From contig DATJJY010000047.1 in the NCBI GenBank assembly GCA_035491895.1, positions 1-9,161 of the forward strand: DNA of 9,161 nucleotides. The letters run 5' to 3'. Under the pieces are notes generated by a model. It saw only the letters and a list, made by a program, of their open reading frames with translations, had not been told where the DNA came from and made no database searches. A program made the translations under genes and the position numbers. Source of the stretch: DASTHG01 sp035491895 (GTDB taxonomy: Bacteria > Gemmatimonadota > Gemmatimonadetes > Gemmatimonadales > GWC2-71-9). Positions 1 through 4,936 of this stretch are shown piece by piece (positions within the stretch are counted from its first letter, which is position 1; every line of letters starts with the position of its first letter).

Positions 1-696
1 TCGCTCGCCCGTCGCGGCGTCGATTTCATCAAGGTGCACGAGGGCCTTTCGCGTGAGTCGTGGTTCGCGATCGCGCGCGCTGCGCGCATCCACCACCTCC
101 CGCTGACAGGCCACGTCGCTACGGGACTCACGCCCGAAGAAGTCTCCGACTCCGGACTCACGAGCATCGAGCATCTCGAGTTTATCCCCGATCGGTGCCT
201 CGTGATCTTCGACTCGACGACACGCGCCCGTCACTCCGCGCCGGCCGGCTGCCGACCGGCGGATCTCCAGCTGCTGCTCGACCACCTGCATCGCAGCGGC
301 GTCTGGCTCGATCCCACGATCTCCAGTTTCCGCATCTTCGCCCCACACCAGTTCGCGAGCATCCTCGCGGGATTTGTCGATTTGGCCGAGGAGATCCGCG
401 CCGCTGGCCTGCCGGTTATGGCCGGTACCGACCTGGGGAGCGCCGGCATCATCCCCGGCGAGAGCCTGCATGATGAGCTGGCAGTGCTCGTGACGGCGGG
501 CTATACGCCCGCCGCAGCGCTGCGCGCTGCTACGCTCAACCCGGCCATTTATCTCGGTGCCCAAGACAGCCTCGGAAGGGTGAGCGCCGGATACGTCGCC
601 GACCTGGTGGTGCTGGACGCCGACCCTCTAACGGACATTCGCAACACGCGGCGTATCGTCGCCGTCGTTCGCGCCGGAGTGGAATTGGCGCACTAG
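1..696 (+). CDS. Amidohydrolase family protein, imidazolonepropionase-like (C-terminal part, 5' end outside window)
   Basis: This is the C-terminal 231 residues of a metal-dependent hydrolase of the amidohydrolase superfamily. The reading frame is open from base 1, so the N-terminal HxH metal site lies upstream of the window. Visible superfamily marks, numbered from the first codon in the window, are Lys11 in 'DFIKVHEG' (expected carbamylated bridging lysine), His38 in 'TGHVA', His58 in 'IEHLE' and Asp144 in 'MAGTDLG'. The end has the usual 'NPAIYLG...LGRVSAGYVADLVVLDADPL' layout that closes the small beta-sandwich domain. The GTG at position 34 is an internal valine codon, not a start. Members of this branch cleave cyclic amides or act as prolidase-like dipeptidases; the substrate cannot be told from this part. 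The next gene starts nine bases after the stop, suggesting co-transcription. The family call is firm, the specificity open. Confidence 0.9.
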   Translation, partial: SLARRGVDFIKVHEGLSRESWFAIARAARIHHLPLTGHVATGLTPEEVSDSGLTSIEHLEFIPDRCLVIFDSTTRARHSAPAGCRPADLQLLLDHLHRSGVWLDPTISSFRIFAPHQFASILAGFVDLAEEIRAAGLPVMAGTDLGSAGIIPGESLHDELAVLVTAGYTPAAALRAATLNPAIYLGAQDSLGRVSAGYVADLVVLDADPLTDIRNTRRIVAVVRAGVELAH

Positions 697-705
697 ATTA
701 CGTTC

Positions 706-1506
706 ATGTCGACTTCTCTCACCCCCGTTGTCTTTATCCATGGCCTCTGGATCCACGCCACGAGCTGGAAGCCGTGGATCGATTTCTTCAAACAGGCCGG
801 CTATGACCCGATCGCCCCGCCATGGTCCGGCAGCGCCGACACCATCGAAGCGGCCCGCGCACATCCGGAGCAGGCCGCTGGGTACGGCGTCAACGAGATC
901 GCCGATCATTACGCAAAGATCATCGGGACTCTGCCGTCGAAGCCCGTCGTGATCGGGCACTCGTTCGGCGGATTGCTCGCCCAGGTGATCCTGGGTCGCA
1001 ACCTCGCGAGCGCTGCCGTGGCCATCGACCCCGCCCCGATCAAGGGAGTGCTCGCCCTCCCCTTCTCGGCGCTGCGCGTCGCCTCCGTCGCACTGAAGAA
1101 TCCGGCCAACATGAAGAAGGCCGTGTCGCTCACCGCCGCCGAGTTCCGCTACGGCTTCGGCAACATGCTGTCACACGAAGATTCCGAGGAGCTCTTCCGC
1201 CGCTGGACGATTCCCTCGCCCGCTCGCCCGCTGTTTCAGGCGGCGTTCGCCAATTTCAATCCCAATGCCGCGACGAAGGTGGACACGGGAAATGCCAACC
1301 GCGGGCCGCTGCTGTTGATCGCGGGCGAGCACGATCACACCGCCCCGCCGGCGATCACGCGCGGGACGCTCAAGCTGTACCACCGCTCCACCGCGGTCAC
1401 CGAGCTGAAGGAGATCCCGAACCGCGGCCATTCGCTGACGATCGATAAGGGATGGCGCGAGGTGGCGGCGATCGCGCTCGACTGGCTCAAGACGAAAACG
1501 GGCTGA
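706..1506 (+). CDS. Alpha/beta hydrolase
   Basis: A 266-residue single-domain serine hydrolase of the alpha/beta-hydrolase fold, of normal length for the family and without a signal peptide, so probably cytoplasmic. The oxyanion-hole motif is at residues 8-13 ('VFIHGL'). The nucleophile elbow 'GHSFGG' puts the catalytic serine at Ser86. The acid is most likely Asp210 in 'AGEHDHTAPP', and the base His242 in 'NRGHSL'. A helical cap region lies between about residues 115 and 195 and includes 'FANFNP'. All triad positions are intact, so it should be active. The substrate is unknown: esterase, lactonase and haloalkane-type activities are all possible for this fold. The ATG is nine bases after the amidohydrolase stop and has no clear Shine-Dalgarno, so translation may be coupled to the upstream gene. 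A 7-bp-arm hairpin follows the stop. Confidence 0.88.
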   Translation: MSTSLTPVVFIHGLWIHATSWKPWIDFFKQAGYDPIAPPWSGSADTIEAARAHPEQAAGYGVNEIADHYAKIIGTLPSKPVVIGHSFGGLLAQVILGRNLASAAVAIDPAPIKGVLALPFSALRVASVALKNPANMKKAVSLTAAEFRYGFGNMLSHEDSEELFRRWTIPSPARPLFQAAFANFNPNAATKVDTGNANRGPLLLIAGEHDHTAPPAITRGTLKLYHRSTAVTELKEIPNRGHSLTIDKGWREVAAIALDWLKTKTG

Positions 1507-1515
1507 ATTCCAGAT

Positions 1516-1540
1516 CGCGGGTATACTGAAAAGACCCGCG
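1516..1540. promoter_or_regulatory. Short inverted repeat overlapping a possible -10 box before DinB
   Basis: A perfect 7-bp inverted repeat, CGCGGGT / ACCCGCG, with an 11-base loop lies between the hydrolase stop and the DinB start. A TATACT sequence (1522-1527), a plausible sigma70 -10 box, begins at the end of the left arm and runs into the loop. I see no convincing -35 about 17 bases upstream. The repeat could be an operator or a weak hairpin terminator without a T run. The function is a guess; the symmetry is certain. Confidence 0.35.
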
Positions 1541-1556
1541 CTCGACGAGGAACTCG

Positions 1557-2045
1557 ATGAGCATCTCCCAAGCGCTGCTGCCGGAATTCGATCAGGAAAT
1601 GGCCACGACGCGCAAGCTGCTCGAGCGCGTGCCGAGCGATAAGGGCGCGTGGAAGCCGCACCCCAAATCGTTCCCCCTGGGCCACCTCGCTCAGCTCGTC
1701 GCGACGATGCCGGGTTGGATGACGACGATGCTGCGGGCGACCGAGCTCGACCTCGCGCAGTCCCCGAAGTACAGTCTCGACACGACCGACACGCTACTCG
1801 ACAAGTTCGATGGCTGCGTGAGCGAGGCGCGCGAGGCCCTCAAGGCCACCAAGGATTCGGATTTCGTCGTGCCCTGGTCGCTGAAGCACGGCGACCGCGT
1901 GTTGTTCACGGCACCGCGCGGCGTCGTCGTGCGCCAGCACATCAACCACCTGGTGCATCACCGCGGGCAGCTCAGCGTTTACCTCCGTCTCAACGACGTG
2001 CCGCTGCCCTCAATGTACGGCCCCACCGCCGACGAATCGTGGTGA
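1557..2045 (+). CDS. DinB-family protein
   Basis: A 162-residue four-helix-bundle protein of the DinB/YfiT-like superfamily, which includes metal-dependent thiol transferases and hydrolases. The three-histidine metal site is recognisable: His43 in 'LGHLAQ', and His131 and His135 in 'NHLVHHRGQL', the hallmark near the C-terminus. The length is normal for a single-domain member. The start is supported by GAGGAA at 1547-1552, four bases ahead of ATG. The N-terminal 'DQEMATTRKLLERVP...WKPHPKSFPLG' is typical of members that use small thiol cofactors, but whether this one uses bacillithiol, mycothiol, glutathione or none cannot be read from sequence. The stop codon sits in a 17-bp tandem duplication that leaves the protein intact. 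The function in the cell is unknown; a stress or detoxification role is an inference from the family. Confidence 0.9.
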   Translation: MSISQALLPEFDQEMATTRKLLERVPSDKGAWKPHPKSFPLGHLAQLVATMPGWMTTMLRATELDLAQSPKYSLDTTDTLLDKFDGCVSEAREALKATKDSDFVVPWSLKHGDRVLFTAPRGVVVRQHINHLVHHRGQLSVYLRLNDVPLPSMYGPTADESW

Positions 2046-2064
2046 TCGACGAATCGTGGTGATC
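2031..2064 (+). repeat. Perfect 17-bp tandem duplication across the DinB stop codon
   Basis: The unit GACGAATCGTGGTGATC occurs twice without a gap (2031-2047 and 2048-2064). The first copy encodes the protein end 'DESW' and the TGA stop; the second lies after it. Because 17 is not a multiple of three, the second copy puts the same 'DESW-stop' end in another frame. It looks like a recent slippage duplication, with no mismatch yet. Confidence 0.95.
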
Positions 2065-2095
2065 TAGGAAAAGAGCGCCTTGTCGTCTCGAGAGC

Positions 2096-2118
2096 CGGTC
2101 CACAGGTTATGTGGACCG
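2096..2118 (+). terminator. Hairpin with short T run, probable terminator after DinB
   Basis: A perfect 9-bp inverted repeat, CGGTCCACA / TGTGGACCG, encloses a 5-base loop (GGTTA) and is followed by TTT at 2119-2121. It lies about 50 bases after the DinB stop and about 90 bases before the ECF42-type promoter, a fitting place for an intrinsic terminator that insulates the sigma module. The T run is short, so a protein-binding operator is the alternative. Confidence 0.5.
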
Positions 2119-2204
2119 TTTCAATCTCGAACACGCCGTCGTGTCTCATGTCGGTCACCCGAAGCGTCCGCTGGTGTTGCCGCCGCCCCGACGGCTGCGG
2201 AGGT

Positions 2205-2231
2205 TGTCGATTTGGGCCTCCCCCGAACGAC
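2205..2231 (+). promoter_or_regulatory. Putative ECF42-type promoter of the DGPF-membrane-sigma unit
   Basis: TGTCGA (2205-2210) is followed after 17 bases by CGAC (2228-2231). This matches the ECF42 target promoter as I recall it from work in Streptomyces, with TGTCGA at -35 and a CGA/TC-type -10. Transcription would start near 2238-2242, leaving a leader of about 30-35 bases before the DGPF start at 2274. Its position ahead of the DGPF gene is where ECF42 promoters are found, implying autoregulation. The rest of the 228-base gap (2046-2273) holds the tail of the 17-bp duplication, the 2096-2118 hairpin and no credible gene. Confidence 0.6.
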
Positions 2232-2273
2232 TACCTGTCGTCCACAGCCGGTTCACCCGTTTGGGAGGAAGCC

Positions 2274-2630
2274 ATGAAGTATCTCTGCCTGATCTACGAC
2301 GAGGAGAAGAAGCTCGGCACCATGCCGAAGGGCGAGTCGGACGCCTTCACGGGCGAGTACTTCGCCTTCACCGAGGGCATCAGAAAGAGCGGGCATTACG
2401 TGGCGGGCGAAGCGCTGCAGCCGGTGGGGACGGCCACGACGGTGCGCATCCGCAACGGCAAGGTGTCCACCACCGACGGCCCCTTCGCCGAAACGAAGGA
2501 GCAGCTCGGCGGGTTCTACCTGATCAACGCCAAGGACCTGAACGACGCCATCCAGGTCGCATCCAGGATCCCGTCGGCGCGGATCGGCAGCATCGAGGTG
2601 CGTCCCATCATGGTGTTCGACCAGCAATAA
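2274..2630 (+). CDS. YCII-related / DGPF-domain protein, partner of the ECF42 sigma factor
   Basis: A 118-residue protein of the YCII-related (DGPF) family, a small ferredoxin-like fold. The name-giving motif is present as Asp68-Gly69-Pro70-Phe71 in 'TTDGPFAETKEQLGGFYLI', and the N-terminus 'MKYLCLIYDEE' is typical. DGPF proteins are encoded next to ECF42 sigma factors in many phyla and are main targets of that sigma factor; their biochemical role is unresolved, with stress response suspected. The ATG at 2274 is chosen because GGGAGG (2263-2268) lies five bases ahead; an upstream in-frame start at 2109 would run through the promoter region and be translated non-family sequence. The length is normal. 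A strong hairpin follows the stop and separates it from the membrane gene. The family call is firm. Confidence 0.95.
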   Translation: MKYLCLIYDEEKKLGTMPKGESDAFTGEYFAFTEGIRKSGHYVAGEALQPVGTATTVRIRNGKVSTTDGPFAETKEQLGGFYLINAKDLNDAIQVASRIPSARIGSIEVRPIMVFDQQ

Positions 2631-2639
2631 CGCGCAGCG

Positions 2640-2676
2640 GCCGCTCGCGGTACCGAATCCTTGGACCGCGAGCGGC
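2640..2676 (+). promoter_or_regulatory. Strong intercistronic hairpin after the DGPF gene
   Basis: A perfect 12-bp GC-rich inverted repeat, GCCGCTCGCGGT (2640-2651) and ACCGCGAGCGGC (2665-2676), with a 13-base loop begins nine bases after the DGPF stop. There is no T run, so full intrinsic termination is unlikely. It could stabilise the 3' end of the DGPF message or partly attenuate transcription into the membrane and sigma genes, giving more DGPF protein than sigma. The structure is certain, the effect inferred. Confidence 0.6.
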
Positions 2677-2709
2677 GGCTCTGACCCGGGACAAGGGGAG
2701 TGCCGTCCG

Positions 2710-3552
2710 ATGACCGCGCCCAAACCGGCAGGCCCACCGCCTCGCATCAACCCCCTCTTCGCGATCGGAGCCGTACTCGCCTACGTCCTCCTGGTAGGGC
2801 TCGGCTTCCTCAACGCTCCCGATCGCCGCGGCGATTCGGCCTTTCTGGTCGGCACATTCGTGGGTGCGACCGCGGTCGCCGTTCTGCTCTGGCTGATCGT
2901 GTTCGGAATCGCGCGCGCCATGGGAAGGGCACGCAGCGGCGCCGCCAGGGTGCAGATTGCCTTCTGGACGACGGCCGTGCTCGCACTCGGCCAGATCACC
3001 ACTTTCGGCAACGTGGGGACCAGGCGGCTGCGGCACATCGCCCAAACCGCCGTCTCGGACAGCGAGCGCGCCGGCCTCATCTTCGATGCCGCACAGATCC
3101 GGCACCGGCAGTTCGGGTTTTCGCTCCCCAATCCTGGAGCGGATTTCCAGCCCGACAGCACCATGCAGCAGAGAACGGACTCGGTGCTGCGAGGCAATAG
3201 CGACCTCGCGGCGTGGGTACTCCGCTCCGCGAGCACCGGACAGGTCATCGTCATCGAGATCTACAAAGACACCGCCGCCGACGAGGCGGTGTTTCGCTCG
3301 TTTGCCAAGGGCGTGCGCGAGAGCTCCACCGGACAGGAGGGCGTCGAGGTTCTGCTCGACACTACCACCTGGGCCGGCGGAGCCGCGGAGTACCTGTTCG
3401 CCTCGCGCACCTCGGCCGGCGCCTACCTGCAGATCCGGTGCCTCCCGCACACGGGGCAAGGAATCGGGCTGATCGTGTGCGTGACGACGGGGAGCCCCGA
3501 TCCCCACGGCCTCGATTCGGTCCGGGCTGGACTGGCGTTCGCGGAGCAATGA
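2710..3552 (+). CDS. Three-helix membrane protein with extracytoplasmic C-terminal domain, in ECF42 unit
   Basis: I do not recognise this 280-residue protein. Three hydrophobic segments are visible at about residues 15-35, 45-68 and 82-100. The loop between the second and third is rich in arginine (about 69-80), which puts it in the cytoplasm, the N-terminus inside, and the domain at about 115-280 outside. That domain begins 'FGFSLPNPGADF' near residue 135 and has alternating strands and helices; the layout recalls PsbP/Mog1-like lipoprotein domains, a weak fold guess. Cys244 and Cys257 could pair outside the cell. AGGGGAG (2694-2700) lies nine bases ahead of the ATG. Its TGA overlaps the sigma gene start (ATGA, 3549-3552), so translation is coupled. 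That position is where anti-sigma factors or sensors sit, but no zinc-binding anti-sigma motif is seen. The function is unknown; a regulator or sensor for the sigma factor is the leading inference. Confidence 0.8.
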   Translation: MTAPKPAGPPPRINPLFAIGAVLAYVLLVGLGFLNAPDRRGDSAFLVGTFVGATAVAVLLWLIVFGIARAMGRARSGAARVQIAFWTTAVLALGQITTFGNVGTRRLRHIAQTAVSDSERAGLIFDAAQIRHRQFGFSLPNPGADFQPDSTMQQRTDSVLRGNSDLAAWVLRSASTGQVIVIEIYKDTAADEAVFRSFAKGVRESSTGQEGVEVLLDTTTWAGGAAEYLFASRTSAGAYLQIRCLPHTGQGIGLIVCVTTGSPDPHGLDSVRAGLAFAEQ

Positions 3553-4799
3553 GCGAAGATGCGGCCGCGGCGCGTACCATGGTAGAGAGCGTCTACCGCG
3601 CCGAGTCGCGCCGCGTCCTCGCTACGCTGATCCGCTTGCTCGGCGATTTCGATCGGGCCGAAGAAGCGCTGCACGATGCGTTCGCCGCGGCGGTGGAGCG
3701 CTGGCCCTCGGACGGCGTCCCGAAGAACCCGCGGGCGTGGCTCGTCTCGACGGGCCGCTTCAAGGCGATCGACGCCATGCGTCGCCGCGCGCGCTTCGAC
3801 GCCTCGCAGGCCGAGATCGCCCGCCGCTTCGAGGCCGACGCGCGAGTCTCGGACGACGCCGCGGACGAAGACATCCCCGACGACCGGCTGCGGCTGATCT
3901 TCACCTGCTGCCACCCCGCCCTCACCCCCGACGCTCAGATCGCCCTGACGCTGCGCGAAGTATGCGACCTCACGACGGAGGAGATCGCGCGCGCCTTTCT
4001 CACCGCCGCACCCACCGTGGCCCAGCGCATCGTGCGGGCCAAGGCGAAGATCCGAGACGCCGTGATCCCCTACCAGGTGCCGTCGGCGGACGACCTTCCC
4101 TCTCGGCTCGACACCGTGCTGCACGTCGTCTACCTCGTCTTCAATGAAGGCTACTGGGCGTCGTCCGGCGCGTTGCTCGTGCGCACCGACCTCTCGGGTG
4201 AGGCGATCCGGCTGGGACGCGTGCTGCACGAGTTGTTGCCCGATCCGGAAGTCACGGGGCTCCTCGCCTTGATGCTGCTGCATGAGGCGCGGCGGCCGGC
4301 CCGCGCCACCGCCACGGGAGAGCTGGTGCTGCTCGACGAGCAGGATCGTTCGCTGTGGAACCGGGAGCAGATCGCCGAGGGTCAGGCACTGGTCGAGCAG
4401 GCGCTCGCGTCGCGCCGCTTCGGTCCCTTCACGCTGCAGGCGGCGATCTCCGCGGTGCACGCCGATGCGACGCGCGCCGCCGACACCGACTGGGCGCAGA
4501 TCGTCGGGCTGTACGACGTCCTGCTCCGCGTCGATCCGTCACCAGTGGTCGAGCTGAACCGCGCCGCCGCGGTGGCGCTGCGCGACGGCCCCGCGGCGGG
4601 GCTGGCGCTGGTCGACGCGATCCTGGTCCGTGGCGACCTCGCCGACTATCACCTGGCCCATTCGGCGCGGGCGGACCTGTGTCGCCGGCTCGGCCGGACG
4701 GCGGACGCGCGGGCCGCATACCAACGGGCGCTGTCGCTCACGCGCCAGGAGCCGGAGCGGCGGTTCCTCGAGCGGCGGCTGAGCGAGATCGGCTCGTAG
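3549..4799 (+). CDS. ECF-family RNA polymerase sigma factor, ECF42 group (DUF6596, TPR-like C-terminal extension)
   Basis: A 416-residue sigma factor, about twice the usual ECF length, as expected for ECF42. Sigma region 2 spans about residues 13-80, with the -10-binding part near 'NPRAWLVSTGRFKAIDAMRR'. The group mark 'LRLIFTCCHPAL' is at 114-125. Region 4 with its helix-turn-helix is at about 126-172 ('LREVCDLTTEEIARAFLTAAPTVAQRIVRAK', two overlapping pieces of one stretch). The C-terminal extension carries 'VYLVFNEGY' (194-202) and, from about 315 on, TPR-like helical repeats; in ECF42 this extension is needed for activity. No classical anti-sigma factor is known for the group. The ATG at 3549 overlaps the membrane gene stop; the frame stays open upstream, but that part is another gene's territory. 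ATG at 3579 is a less likely start. The probable target is the promoter at 2205-2231. Confidence 0.95.
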   Translation: MSEDAAAARTMVESVYRAESRRVLATLIRLLGDFDRAEEALHDAFAAAVERWPSDGVPKNPRAWLVSTGRFKAIDAMRRRARFDASQAEIARRFEADARVSDDAADEDIPDDRLRLIFTCCHPALTPDAQIALTLREVCDLTTEEIARAFLTAAPTVAQRIVRAKAKIRDAVIPYQVPSADDLPSRLDTVLHVVYLVFNEGYWASSGALLVRTDLSGEAIRLGRVLHELLPDPEVTGLLALMLLHEARRPARATATGELVLLDEQDRSLWNREQIAEGQALVEQALASRRFGPFTLQAAISAVHADATRAADTDWAQIVGLYDVLLRVDPSPVVELNRAAAVALRDGPAAGLALVDAILVRGDLADYHLAHSARADLCRRLGRTADARAAYQRALSLTRQEPERRFLERRLSEIGS

Positions 4800-4836
4800 A
4801 GATCCTGCGGGGGCGCTGATGACATGCCCCTCGTCC

Positions 4837-4930
4837 CACCGGTAACCCCGGGCTTGCGTCCGGGGTTAGTAGAACCTCAGCCTCACCGGTAACCCCGGGC
4901 TTGCGCCCGGGGTTAGTAAAACCTCAGCCT
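4837..4930 (+). repeat. Two tandem 47-bp repeats, each with a REP-like palindrome
   Basis: Copies at 4837-4883 and 4884-4930 are contiguous and differ at only two positions (T4859/C4906 and G4872/A4919). Each contains a palindrome with 11-base arms (TAACCCCGGGC / GCCCGGGGTTA) and a TTGC loop; in the second copy it spans 4890-4915. The T4859 change in copy one still allows a G-U pair. They follow the sigma gene stop and have no T run. They resemble REP-type elements scattered in intergenic regions of many GC-rich genomes, and could limit read-through or protect 3' ends. Confidence 0.85.
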
Positions 4931-4936
4931 TATGAG

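Noticed and set aside
2109..2273. In-frame upstream extension of the DGPF protein
   Set aside because: The strong Shine-Dalgarno at 2263-2268 and the family N-terminus 'MKYLCLIY' fix the start at 2274. The extension covers the promoter region.
3213..3548. In-frame upstream extension of the sigma factor, giving a 528-residue reading frame
   Set aside because: The extra residues lie over the membrane protein gene in another frame and do not resemble a sigma factor. The ATGA overlap at 3549 and the family's N-terminus mark the start.
2608..3549. Long minus-strand frame (313 residues) opposite the membrane gene
   Set aside because: It is a GC-bias shadow: arginine-, glycine- and alanine-rich, no family features, exactly opposite a gene with good domain structure.
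3423..4460. Long minus-strand frame (345 residues) opposite the sigma gene
   Set aside because: Low-complexity translation, antisense to a clear ECF42 factor.
4837..4930. CRISPR-like direct repeats
   Set aside because: The two 47-bp units are contiguous with no spacers, and the third copy is inverted. REP-like palindromes explain them.
4901..4936. TTG start 12 codons upstream for the esterase fusion
   Set aside because: The codon is in the loop of the second palindrome, with no ribosome site; the ATG at 4937 is simpler, though still not certain.
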